From assembly GCA_023105745.1 (NCBI GenBank), contig JALGQZ010000003.1:76792696-76856695 (forward strand): 64,000 bases of DNA, read 5' to 3'. The notes below the pieces were generated by a model that was not told the DNA's origin, did no database searches, and saw only the letters and a program-made list of their open reading frames with translations. Positions 20,572 through 29,833 of the stretch are shown piece after piece (the stretch's first letter is position 1; each line of letters opens with the position of its first letter). Source of the stretch: Austropuccinia psidii (taxonomy: Eukaryota; Basidiomycota; Pucciniomycetes; Pucciniales; Sphaerophragmiaceae). Both the position numbers and the translations under genes were made by a program.

Positions 20572-23500
20572 TTCCCTCCCCCTAAAAAAAGAATATTACT
20601 TTGTAATATTGGTGTTTCTAGTGTGTCTGAATCTCCTGAGGAGTTTGGTAGCTTCTGGTATATCTTTTCTTCTAACCATTCATCTTCACATGTTGGGTCA
20701 CTGTACCTAACAAGGTATTCTCTTATTTTCTTAGTTCTTAATTTCCTTTCCTTAAGAACCGTGGTAATCTTCTTAGTACCAGATGTCTCAATAGGAGGTA
20801 TAACTTGGGGAATCTTATTCCTCAAGGGAAATTTCTCAGCATCACTAGATTTATATGGTTTTATCAAGCTTACTGGAAATGTGGGGTGCTTGTTGCTAAG
20901 TTCTTCAGATAACTCTACTTCAACAGCATTTTCTCCATGGAGGGCCTTAATCACAAAAGGTCCTGCAAAGGAGTCTTTCAACTTTTTACATCCTTTGATG
21001 TTATTGAAGTTAGTGGTGGATACAAGAACTAGGTCCCCCACTTTGAAATCTGGAGATGCATGTGAATTATCCCATTTGTCTTTAGCATATGCAAAAGAAT
21101 CCTCCATGCATCTTACTGCATGCTTTCTAGCTTTGTCTAGCATTCCTTTGAAGCTAGCAGCTGTGGGATGTATTTCAATTAAGTCTTTCCTCAAGGAGTC
21201 TTGGGGTAACTTGGGGTTCCATCCTTTTTCTAGAATAGCAGGAGTCTGATTGGTACTAGCATGGATTGATGTTTTATATGCTAATTCCAGTGCTGGTAAC
21301 AGAGTACACCAATCATGGGTAAATCCATCACAATCTTTGAATTCAAGGCCATATGCACAAGATCTTCTCACCATGTCCTCTAAGGTTTGGATCATTCTTT
21401 CAGCCAGGCCATCAGTTTGTGGGTGGTAGGCTGTAGAGAAAGACAGTTTAGTGCCAAATAATTGGTGAAGATTTGTCCATAGTGCTGAAGTGAATTTGGG
21501 ATCTCTATCACTGATGATACTTGTAAATATCCCAGTCCATGACACTACTCTATTCCATATCAGAAGAGCTGTATCCATGGCTGTATCATCTTTGTGACAT
21601 GGTAAAAAGATTGGAGTTTTACTGAATCTGTCCACAATTACTAGGCAAGCATTATAGCTCCTGTCACCTCCTGGTGGTAGGCCAGTTACCCAATCCATAT
21701 GGACAATTTCCCAAGGTCTGTTTGGTTCTTGGATTTTCATCATATTTCCAAGTCTTTTGCCAGTGGATTTATTTGCTTTTTGGCATCTGTCACAGGTTTT
21801 GCAATACTCTGCAACATCGTTTTGCCACATTGGCCACCATATGCAGGTCTTCACTTTCTCTCTTGTTCTGTCTTCAGAAAGATGTCCTGAAAAGGGACTA
21901 TCATGGAATTCTTTCAGTACAAGATTGATAAATGACCTGTCTACAACTGTCATGACACATGTATGCTTGGTTCTGTGGTAAATTATACCATCCAGTAGGT
22001 GAAATCTTCCTTCATTATAAGATTTTCTCCATATTTCATCCAAGGCATGTATTAGAGAGTTGTCTTTACAGTCTTTGTTAAGTAATTGGCATAAGATGCT
22101 ACAATTCTTATCTTGAGTGTAACTATTTCTGACTTCTTCAAAGAAGGTGGTGTTCAAGTCTGTAACACTTATTCCTTCTATTGGAATTTGTGGTGAAACT
22201 TCTTCTGGAACATAAGCAGGATTATCAATGTTATTTGGTAATGGCCATCTGCTTAGTCCATCTGCATTCTTATGAATATTCCCATCCTTATGAACAATAG
22301 TCATATTGCCTCTGTATTCTTGTAAGGCTATTTGCCATCTGAGCATGTGTCTGTTAGGTGTTTTCATGTTCAAAAGTGATTTCACAGCTGTACAATCTGT
22401 TATTACTTCAAAAACACATCCCTCTAAGAAATAGTTCAATTTCTCCAAGGCCCAGACAAGGCATAGACATTCCATTTGACTTGCTCCATATCTGGCTTCA
22501 GTTGGTTTTATTTGCCTGGATATGAAACATATTGGTCCTTCTACAGGTTTGTCATTTATGATCTGAACTTGGTCAAGTGCAGCACCTAGTCCATCCCCTG
22601 ATGCATCAATATACAGTTTGAAAGGCAATTTAAAGTCTGGCATCAGTAAGAGTGGAGCAGTGGTCAATGCTTCTCTTAGAGATTCAAAAGCTTTGACTCT
22701 TTCAACAGTCATCTCAAATACTGTGTTATTGTCACACAACTTATAAAGTGGTCTTGCTATGGATGCAAAGTCTTTAATGTGTTGCCTGTAATATCCTGCA
22801 AAACCTAAGAATGACTGAATTTCCTTCTTATTCTGAGGCATGGGTTTTAACAATACTGCTGCAACTTGGTTTTTATCAATTCCAAGGGACAAACCAGATA
22901 CAACATGTCCTAGTGCCTTAAGTTCTTTAAATCCAAAATGACATTTCTTCAAGGAGATTTTCATGTTTACTGATTGGATTTTTGTCAAAACTCTTGATAA
23001 TCTGTACATGTGCTCCTCCCAAGTCTTTGAACAGATAATAATGTCATCAATGTAAATGATTAACCATCCCTCTGAGAGTTCTTCAGGGAAGATTTCATTC
23101 ATCATTCTTTGGAAGTGTGAAGGTGCATTTTTGATACCAAAGGGCATCCTTAAGTATTCATACACTCCACAATGAAGAATAATTCTCAAGTATTTTCTTG
23201 CTCTTGGTGTTACCACATTTTGATGGAATCCTTTAAGGGCATCCATAGTGGTTATATACACTGCTTGAGATATTTGAGTAAGGGCAATTTGGATTTTTGG
23301 TATTGGGTATCTGTCTGGAACAGTGTAAGTGTTCAGAGCTCTAAAGTCCCCAACCATTCTGGATTTTCCATTATGCCACGCCACTATGACTGGTGTAGTT
23401 ATTTCTACTTCCTCATTGTGGCCTACTTTTCTTATTACACCAAGGTCTAGAAGTTCTTTGGTATGAATTTCTAGAGCTTCTCTTGATTTTGGACTTGCTG

Positions 23501-24026
23501 GATAAGCAGGTCTTCCTAAGAGTGGTGGATAAGGTCTCTCAATGTTAAGAATGTGGTCAACTTCATGACCAATAATTGCTCCCAGAGGTTCTTTGTCTGT
23601 AGCAAATGCTCCTTTGTGGTCATACAAAAGGGAAGAAAGTTCATTTTCTTGTTTATCAGTCAGATGAAGGCTTATCTCAGCCTCATTTAACTGTTCAGAC
23701 TTGAATTTTTCTAACTCTAAGTTGACTGGTGATACTTTGTTTACTGTAATTTGTCTTTTAAATGGTAAAAAGGCAAATTTCTCGCGCTTATTGTCCCCAA
23801 TTGTAAAGTATCTGTCTTTGTTATTATGTAAATCTATCCCATACATGATCAAATAGTCATTTCCCAATATAAAATGGGTACTAGAGCAATTTTCCATAAC
23901 AACAAATTCAACTGTGATCCTTAAATTCCCATTTATGTGTGGGAATATGACATTGGTCTCAAAGATTCCCAATGCTTTCATTGGGTTACTTGCACTGTTG
24001 AATTTTATACCATCAATTGGTAACAA
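20496..24026 (-). CDS. pol: Element B Pol (RT-RNase H-IN-chromodomain), near intact
   Basis: It continues gag in the same frame after a TAA at 24,029-24,027. From LLPIDGIKF the protein shows RT with [21 protein letters not shown] and YIDD at about 325-328 of this part, then [11 protein letters not shown] and RNase H ([10 protein letters not shown]). The integrase shows [12 protein letters not shown], the [11 protein letters not shown]sp, ISDRDPKF and [14 protein letters not shown] chromodomain-like tail ([10 protein letters not shown]...EDEW) follows. Near 20,670 the frame slips. The shifted frame keeps a sensible ending (LLRRFRH, then TAA at 20,598-20,596), whereas the open frame runs on into the LTR to 20,496. 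One 1-nt change therefore seems to have altered the last 25 or so residues. HYIDD and the catalytic integrase residues are intact. Confidence 0.92.
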   Translation of the reverse strand: MLPIDGIKFNSASNPMKALGIFETNVIFPHINGNLRITVEFVVMENCSSTHFILGNDYLIMYGIDLHNNKDRYFTIGDNKREKFAFLPFKRQITVNKVSPVNLELEKFKSEQLNEAEISLHLTDKQENELSSLLYDHKGAFATDKEPLGAIIGHEVDHILNIERPYPPLLGRPAYPASPKSREALEIHTKELLDLGVIRKVGHNEEVEITTPVIVAWHNGKSRMVGDFRALNTYTVPDRYPIPKIQIALTQISQAVYITTMDALKGFHQNVVTPRARKYLRIILHCGVYEYLRMPFGIKNAPSHFQRMMNEIFPEELSEGWLIIYIDDIIICSKTWEEHMYRLSRVLTKIQSVNMKISLKKCHFGFKELKALGHVVSGLSLGIDKNQVAAVLLKPMPQNKKEIQSFLGFAGYYRQHIKDFASIARPLYKLCDNNTVFEMTVERVKAFESLREALTTAPLLLMPDFKLPFKLYIDASGDGLGAALDQVQIINDKPVEGPICFISRQIKPTEARYGASQMECLCLVWALEKLNYFLEGCVFEVITDCTAVKSLLNMKTPNRHMLRWQIALQEYRGNMTIVHKDGNIHKNADGLSRWPLPNNIDNPAYVPEEVSPQIPIEGISVTDLNTTFFEEVRNSYTQDKNCSILCQLLNKDCKDNSLIHALDEIWRKSYNEGRFHLLDGIIYHRTKHTCVMTVVDRSFINLVLKEFHDSPFSGHLSEDRTREKVKTCIWWPMWQNDVAEYCKTCDRCQKANKSTGKRLGNMMKIQEPNRPWEIVHMDWVTGLPPGGDRSYNACLVIVDRFSKTPIFLPCHKDDTAMDTALLIWNRVVSWTGIFTSIISDRDPKFTSALWTNLHQLFGTKLSFSTAYHPQTDGLAERMIQTLEDMVRRSCAYGLEFKDCDGFTHDWCTLLPALELAYKTSIHASTNQTPAILEKGWNPKLPQDSLRKDLIEIHPTAASFKGMLDKARKHAVRCMEDSFAYAKDKWDNSHASPDFKVGDLVLVSTTNFNNIKGCKKLKDSFAGPFVIKALHGENAVEVELSEELSNKHPTFPVSLIKPYKSSDAEKFPLRNKIPQVIPPIETSGTKKITTVLKERKLRTKKIREYLVRYSDPTCEDEWLEEKIYQKLPNSSGDSDTLETPILQSNILFLGGGNVRLRGNFIYPKDHKYKNNILIYIK
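20572..20584 (-). other. Polypurine tract of element B
   Basis: On the minus strand a purine run (TAGGGGGAGGGAA) lies right before the 3' LTR TGTGAG. This is the expected primer for plus-strand synthesis. Confidence 0.8.
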
Positions 24027-26519
24027 TTAGTCTTCAAAATTTGGCACACAAGTCTTAAGAAAGGATTTTCCAACACAAGAGCAGAAGGCTCCTGGGTCAA
24101 GCAAAGGTTTGGTGGGCTTGTTGTCAATCACCACTTCTGTTATACAGGAGTTACCAGCTGTATAACCTTTTCCTCTGTTTGGTTTTGTCTTCATAAGTTG
24201 TGCATCTTGAACTTTTGATAAATCAACTTGACCATTGCTCAATTGTGGTAAGTGGGAATAAGATTCCATGATGTCAAAAGTGGCATTTATATTTTCTATA
24301 TCTTTTGAAGATTCAGAAAATATGGATGACTTATCATCTGAATTGTCTTCAATTATGTCTTCTTTTTCAACATCTGGTTCCTTTTCAATGTCAATTTCAT
24401 TGATTTTCCCCCTCTTTGGACATGCATTGGCTAAATGGGTGGTGCTTTGGCAAATATGGCATTTTCTGACTGTATCTGCAGATTTATATTTAATATTACT
24501 AGAATTTTCTTTGGGGTTTTTGTCCACAGAATGTTTCCAAGGTGTATTAAACCTTGTTTTGAGATTCACCCTACTAGAACCAATTTTGGTTCTGGTGGTT
24601 ACTTCTTCTAGTGTATTGATAATATCTTCTGCTGAAGATTTTTCAGTAGCCCTGCTTTTGACAGCATGCTCTAAGTCACCTCCACATTGTCTCAGAATTT
24701 TTCTATGGATCATAAATTCTGACATGTCAGGATATAATGCTGTTAATCTGTCCTTTTGTTGGCAAAACCATGGTAAAGCTTTGTCTTTATCAGCATTAAA
24801 TTTGGCAGATTCAAAGGCTGTTTCAACTTTAAACCTCCAAGCATCATTTGCCCATTTGTTGATGATTTGGGTTTTCCACCAAGTCCAACTCTGGTGTCCA
24901 TGTGCTTGTCTTATTTTGATGTACCATCTGTGAGCTGATCTGGTAAACAAGGTGTTAAACCTGGCTGTTACCAATCTGTCTGGTAATTCAAAATCCTCTT
25001 TGATCATGTTAATACCTCTAATGAATTCCATATGGTTATACTCTCCTTCACCACTGAAGTGAGGCCATTCTTTAAGTTTTGGAACTTCTTTCAAGAGTGC
25101 TTGGCCCATTGATGGTTCCAAGTTATGAAAAGAAGTGGATAATTCATTTTTTAATTGTGAATTATCAGGATCCAATACTTGTGGATTTGAAATTCTTGTG
25201 CCCTCATTTTGATTTAGAGGTGTAGACATTCTTGGTAAGGTGTTCAGTATTTGTTCAATGTCATTCATTTTACTGTTGCTACACCTTTGGGAATTTCTGT
25301 ATTCATGTTGGAAGTTTTGTATTAAATTTATTACTTCAATTTTATACATGTCTTCTTTATGTGTAAGTTCTTGCCATAACTCTGTCTGTCTTGTATTATC
25401 AGAAGTGACTTGATTCAATTTCATTGATAATTTTGATACTTCTTCTTGTGAAGCATCAAAACACTTTTTCAAGGCAATGGTATATGTCTTTACTTCAGTA
25501 AATGAATTTGAAATGTCATCAAGGACTTTCTTGTTATCTGTCTTGATAATATTTATGGCTTGTTTAAGTCTTGTTTCAATTATGTCATCAATATTGAATT
25601 TAGAATATTTATCTGTTAATTCTTTAATAATGGCAGATTGTTCATTTATTTTATTGTTAAAAGAATTATCATTATTGGAATTTTTAATTGTTCTTAAAAC
25701 TTTTTCAAAACACATAAGTGTTTCATTAATTTGGCACAGACTCAGGTTGTTTGTTTTAATGTTGTTACAAATGGTTTCATTTTTATCAGAAAGATGTTTT
25801 TTCACGTCATTTATAGCATTATACAACTCTGGGATGGAATCAAATATGTCAGAAATCATTTCTGGAACCTTAATCTGGCTTCCTCCTTCTTCTGTAATTC
25901 CATCATGGTTCTGGCCATCTGAAATACATTTTCCATGGCATCCTGCTGAATCTTTGGGATTCTGTAGCCCTGGCTGTAAGGTTTTGGGGCTGGTGCCTTC
26001 CCTTTGCCCTTGTTTGGAGTTTGTGGCTGCTTTTTCACGTTGGAATTGCTGCTGCTGGCCACTGGGGCTGTTTTTGGCACTGGTTTGGCTGGTGGAGGGT
26101 TGTTTTTTCTCCATTCTAGTGTCAAAAGCATCATGTTTTTCTTCTCCATCAATGGATGCCATCCATTGAGCAATTTGCAAGTGGTGGGATGGCCCAAGAA
26201 TTTTCTTACTGTCAGGTAAGAATTCATGCAATTCTTCCACAGGTCTGCAAGGATCTGGTACTCCTTGAATTGAAGTGCATTGCTGTATGCACTGTGGCTG
26301 GCTTTGTATATGTCCACAGAGGCTTGTTGTGGCGGTGTCAGCTCTTTTTGAAGGTAAAATAGTATTATCAGCTTCAGAATGACCCAATTTAGTTGTTTGG
26401 AAGTCATCAGCTGACCCTTTTCCTTCTGTACCTGGTTGGCTTCTGCCATAATCACGTCTATTACCATTTTGGGAGCTGCTTGGGGGGTTGTAGCTGGCTC
26501 CTGACCTGGTTGAAGGCAT
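24027..26519 (-). CDS. gag: Element B Gag plus protease
   Basis: The frame has 830 codons from ATG 26,519 (MPSTRSGASYN). The first 220 or so residues are low-complexity (S/Q/K/P-rich) and overlap another frame. A long coiled-coil-like region follows (ELTDKYSKF..., LKKCFDASQEE). The capsid region has WPHFSGEGEYNHMEF and WTWWKTQIINKWAND. A zinc knuckle C-x2-C-x4-H-x4-C (CHICQSTTHLANAC) lies near residue 685. The protease motif reads LLDPGAF (24,098-24,090), with Pro where D-S/T-G is usual; element A has DSGA there. The frame ends at TAA 24,029-24,027, just after the protease start; element A has a sense codon there. The start codon lies inside a predicted intron (26,569-26,506), so only unspliced RNA would make Gag. 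Confidence 0.9.
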   Translation of the reverse strand: MPSTRSGASYNPPSSSQNGNRRDYGRSQPGTEGKGSADDFQTTKLGHSEADNTILPSKRADTATTSLCGHIQSQPQCIQQCTSIQGVPDPCRPVEELHEFLPDSKKILGPSHHLQIAQWMASIDGEEKHDAFDTRMEKKQPSTSQTSAKNSPSGQQQQFQREKAATNSKQGQREGTSPKTLQPGLQNPKDSAGCHGKCISDGQNHDGITEEGGSQIKVPEMISDIFDSIPELYNAINDVKKHLSDKNETICNNIKTNNLSLCQINETLMCFEKVLRTIKNSNNDNSFNNKINEQSAIIKELTDKYSKFNIDDIIETRLKQAINIIKTDNKKVLDDISNSFTEVKTYTIALKKCFDASQEEVSKLSMKLNQVTSDNTRQTELWQELTHKEDMYKIEVINLIQNFQHEYRNSQRCSNSKMNDIEQILNTLPRMSTPLNQNEGTRISNPQVLDPDNSQLKNELSTSFHNLEPSMGQALLKEVPKLKEWPHFSGEGEYNHMEFIRGINMIKEDFELPDRLVTARFNTLFTRSAHRWYIKIRQAHGHQSWTWWKTQIINKWANDAWRFKVETAFESAKFNADKDKALPWFCQQKDRLTALYPDMSEFMIHRKILRQCGGDLEHAVKSRATEKSSAEDIINTLEEVTTRTKIGSSRVNLKTRFNTPWKHSVDKNPKENSSNIKYKSADTVRKCHICQSTTHLANACPKRGKINEIDIEKEPDVEKEDIIEDNSDDKSSIFSESSKDIENINATFDIMESYSHLPQLSNGQVDLSKVQDAQLMKTKPNRGKGYTAGNSCITEVVIDNKPTKPLLDPGAFCSCVGKSFLKTCVPNFED

Positions 26520-26767
26520 AATTATGGTTAAAAAAGGTTTAAAATAGTATTTTTACGTTAAAAACTTACTATTGGCCAAATCTTTAGCTTTCTGAAGGGT
26601 ATTACTTATGTCCAAGTTAATTAATTCAGAAGATATTGGTTCAGGCTGGTTATTTTGAGTCACAATAACTGTGCTATTATTATCAGAATTAACAGTACTG
26701 GCAGGGATAATGCTGGTTACTGTTGAGGCTGTTTCAATGTTTTCTTGTCTTACCACGTTGTCAGACA
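25856..26767 (-). CDS. Spliced accessory ORF overlapping gag in +1 frame (element B)
   Basis: Unknown function; apparently a second product of the gag region. Exon 1 is 26,767-26,570, preceded by a TTTTAG acceptor. The intron is 26,569-26,506 (GTAAGT...CAACCAG, 64 bp). Exon 2 is 26,505-25,856. Exon 1 is open and joins in phase 1 to a frame +1 relative to gag, open for 216 codons. Neither exon 1 nor the start of exon 2 holds any ATG before 26,467, so in spliced RNA that would be the next AUG after exon 1 begins (MVIDVIMAEANQ). A second Met at 26,449 is also possible. The protein has a leading helical part (LADLWKNCMNSYLTVRKFLG), a Lys/Pro/Gln-rich middle and a conserved end (YRIPK...NVFQMARTMMEL). 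Element A retains the same frame and splice sites. Any upstream exon was not found. Confidence 0.62.
26506..26569 (-). other. Predicted intron containing the gag start codon (element B)
   Basis: It has a GTAAGT donor at 26,569-26,564 and a CCAG acceptor at 26,506, and is 64 bp long, within the 58-71 bp range of host introns in this window. The gag ATG (26,519-26,517) is the first ATG inside it. The acceptor falls after gag codon 4 plus AG, exactly as in element A. Confidence 0.6.
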
Positions 26768-26992
26768 CTAAAATTAATGAAAAAGCCAATTAATTAAGTA
26801 AAAAAAAGGATATTTCAAAAAAAGAAATAAAAATTTAAGCCTCACTTATAATATGAAAAAAATTATTTTTTATGGGTTTTTTGAATTATAAGTATTTTTT
26901 ATGTGTTTTTAAATTTTTCAATATAAGAAAAAAGATTTAAAAAGAGTAAAAAAAATATGTCACAGGTAAAATATCACAGCTGGGCCCCCAAA
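26768..26992 (-). other. Element B leader and candidate primer-binding site
   Basis: On the minus strand, right after the LTR end CTTACA, the sequence reads TTTGGGGGCCCAGCTGTGA. Element A has the similar TTTGGGTGCCTGGCCGTGA at the same spot (from 29,104). This is the expected place for a tRNA primer-binding site, though I cannot name the tRNA. The rest is AT-rich and contains a possible donor (GTGAGG) for an upstream intron. Confidence 0.55.
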
Positions 26993-28829
26993 TGTAAGGT
27001 GTGGATATGAAACTTTGATTAAAAATCAAGTACTTTTCCTGTCCTCAAAATTTGTATAAGGTAAAAATCAATTAAAAATAGTATGAAATATTATTTTTAA
27101 GAGAAAACACGCCAATTTTATTGTTTATAACTTTATTAGTATAAAACAATAATATTATAAAAATTTATTGTTTTACCAACAATACAAATTTATCCAAAAA
27201 ATACTCTACAAGAGATATTTTAAGGCTACAAAAGAAATTTCTTCAAGAGCAATTTCAATTGGAATTAATTGAGCAAAGAACTGCAAGAAATTAATTAAAG
27301 AACAAAGTCTTTAAAAAGGATATTAAAGAGAAAGACATGCCCAAAAGTGACCAGAGTGAATTTGGAAACAAAGTGACAAAGTTTACAGTGATGAAAGATC
27401 CTTTAATTCACTTTGGGGGTGGTTCAGGGGTAAAAATGATTATAAGAGTTACAAACAATGATTATAATGATTTTTTCACGTGGTTAAAAGGATTAAAATG
27501 ATTTATAAATGGTGGTTGGAATCTTTGATTGATTGGTTTAACAGTGTTTAAACTAATTAATAAAAGGAAAAGATTCTAACATGAAGAGAAAAGTGGGGCA
27601 AAGAAGACATTCTTTTATAGCCATCAATTCTCTTACTCCAAAAGTAAATTTTACTCTTGTCAGTCGTGAAAAACAGTCTGACAACAGAAAAGCCAATTAT
27701 GGCATCATTGAACCCTGGTTTAGACCAAAAAGGGCTGGTTTAAGCCATTTTTAGCCATTTTTAGCCATTTTAGACCCTTAAATTAGCCATTACTATAGCA
27801 ATACCAGGCCTAGAGCCTTCAAAACACGCCAGAATGTGTGTAAGAGGCGTAGAAACCAGTTAAAACGGTTTTTACTATGGTTGTTTTATCTTAAGGGTAG
27901 TTTTACCTTCTTGGCAACAGCTAAAACTACCCCAGTTGGTATCAAAACCTCATCATCAATTGAGTCCACAGACCCTGTGACTCAATTCCAGGCCAAAAGT
28001 GATGAACTTTTGCGTGAATTATGACATCCCACGCCTGTCAGCAAGGATTTTGGGGGTCTAGCTCCCCCTTAGAGCTGGAGTTCCTTTTCCCCCCCAAATT
28101 TAATCTTTCCAATTTATTTTTCCTTTAATTCCTCATCATGTATTATACTTATAATTTACATATGTAATTCAATTCAATTGTACAGTACAATACAGTAATA
28201 ATTGACACCTCATATGTAAATCAAAGTTCACTTATGTAATACACGCACACATTTTGACATTTCAATTGAATTCAATTGAAAATACTTCAATTCCTCATAA
28301 CTTCTAAACTAAACACAACACCTCAATTTTAACACAAAAATTGATGGTTAACACCACATGTGGTGTGAATTAAATTAAGGTTTTGAGGATTTTCAACTTT
28401 TGTATTGAAAATACTAAAAACTTAATTTAAGCTTATTTAGAGTTGAGTTACAAGAATTTCACTCAGAGGTGACCCCACCTGATTTTTTATGAGGAATCCA
28501 ATGGTGAAATAATTTTTATGTGTTTATTTATTGGATAAAAAGTTATAATAATTTTTATTTAACTTTTTTCCAAATTTATTTAATTTTTCATAATTTTGTT
28601 AAAATTTCATTTTTACTTAATTTTTCCAAGTATAAATGTACTTTGATACTTACAAAATTTTAATGTATTTTTTATTTTTAAATTGTAATTAATTTTTTTA
28701 TTTTTAATATAATTTTATATTTATATTTTGATTTTTATTTTAATAATATAAATTTATTTTATATATATTAATATGTTATTTTTGTATTTGTGGTCTTTTG
28801 GGTATATGAAATTACCTCTAAGGCTCACA
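26993..28829 (-). repeat. LTR of element B, 5' copy
   Basis: This uninterrupted 1,837-bp LTR runs TGTAAGG...GGCTCACA on the plus strand and ends at the CATTA duplication. It serves as promoter and 5' end for the minus-strand element. Confidence 0.94.
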
Positions 28830-28834
28830 CATTA

Positions 28835-29103
28835 AGAACTTTACACTTCTTATTGTTATAACTGTCAGTGACTATAACAATAATAGAATAATTATAATTT
28901 ATTATAATTATTATTATTATTTTTTTATTATTATATTATTATAATAATAATTAAATTATTTTTTTATATATATAATTATTTTTAATAATTATATTTAAAT
29001 TTGTGGTTGTAATATTTTATTATATTATATTTTTCTACTGAGGAAGGTCATAGTACTCTTGATATTGTTACTATTATCAAGAGTTTCATAGACAAACCTT
29101 ACA
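28835..29103 (+). repeat. LTR of element A, 5' copy, second part
   Basis: It resumes after element B with AGAACTTTACACTTC and ends GACAAACCTTACA, matching 37,651-37,906. It contains a dense AT-only tract (28,890-29,030). Confidence 0.92.
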
Positions 29104-29654
29104 TTTGGGTGCCTGGCCGTGATTTTAAACCCATTTTTGTGACATAAATCATATTCTAGACCTTATTTTACTGTTTTTTGACGTAAAATTGCCATATTTG
29201 TCTTAATATTGGCGTTTTTGGGACTTATCCCTTATAAATAATCTTTATAATATTAATAAAGTTATTTTTTCTTAAGAGAATTGTTTGAAACAATATACTA
29301 TTGAGTGACTTGGAATAAATCTCTTTTGTCTAACTAGTGGCTTTTTCACATCACAGACTTGAAATTTATTCTTTGAGTTATTCTAGTATAAAGTGAATAA
29401 TAATACAATTTTGATTAATTAACTTGTTAATTGCATAATTCTTATTTCTTTAAAGAAAATAATAAATCAAATAAAAAAATTTTAAAAAATAAAAATCTTT
29501 ACTAAAAACATTTTTTCTTTTATCTTAGACATTTTTCTTTATTTTTGACGTAATTTGCCATAAAATTACATTAAAACAACTTTATTTAATAAGTTGAGTT
29601 TATAAGTTATTTTCATTATTTGATAAAATAACTTATATTTTTAATTTTCTCTAG
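29104..29654 (+). other. Element A leader with candidate primer-binding site
   Basis: TTTGGGTGCCTGGCCGTGA follows the LTR directly, as in element B. The rest is AT-rich without a gene, ending in a polypyrimidine-rich acceptor (TTTTCTCTAG, AG at 29,653-29,654). Confidence 0.55.
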
Positions 29655-29833
29655 TCTCTTCCATCAGAGAAAATCCTTCAGACTCTGAAGCCTCAGAGTC
29701 CAGTATTGAAATTCAAATCAGTCCAGCACCAAGGGGTTTAATAACCAAAGAGCCCTTTAAAGGTCCTGCAGGTGAATTCAATTCAATTTTACTCTATTTT
29801 TTATTAAAATTGACATGAAATGACTCCTACTAG
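29655..29833 (+). other. Predicted leader exon and gag-AUG intron of element A
   Basis: The exon is 29,655-29,771 (open, no ATG). The intron is 29,772-29,833 (GTGAAT...CTACTAG, 62 bp). The intron contains the gag ATG (29,820) and, overlapping it, a start-stop unit ATGAAATGA (29,815-29,823). Both exon phases and the acceptor position (after gag codon 4 plus AG) equal those of element B, although the nucleotide sequence is quite diverged. Confidence 0.58.

Larger units (their letters stand above)
4847..28829 (-). mobile_element. Element B: Ty3/gypsy chromodomain retrotransposon (minus strand)
   Basis: It is inserted in the 5' LTR of element A with duplication CATTA. Its 5' LTR (in its own orientation) is 26,993-28,829 (1,837 bp). 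Its 3' LTR is in three pieces, 4847-5572, 17,536-18,103 and 20,030-20,571, which sum to 1,836 bp. The pieces are separated by element C and solo LTR D1. The internal region is 20,572-26,992. Gag and pol share one frame, interrupted only by a TAA at 24,029-24,027. The element also carries a spliced leader exon and an overlapping +1-frame ORF (25,856-26,767). Confidence 0.93.

Noticed and set aside
24268..26169. Plus-strand open frames of 221 and 230 codons
   Set aside because: They are antisense to element B gag; hydrophobic translations are typical of the complement of Lys/Glu-rich coding sequence.
27836..28024. A 62-codon open frame (MCKRRRNQLK...) that recurs in family-B LTRs, also at 17,653-17,841
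   Set aside because: It runs antisense to the element. The solo copy near 8,400 has a stop in it, and its recurrence is explained by LTR identity.
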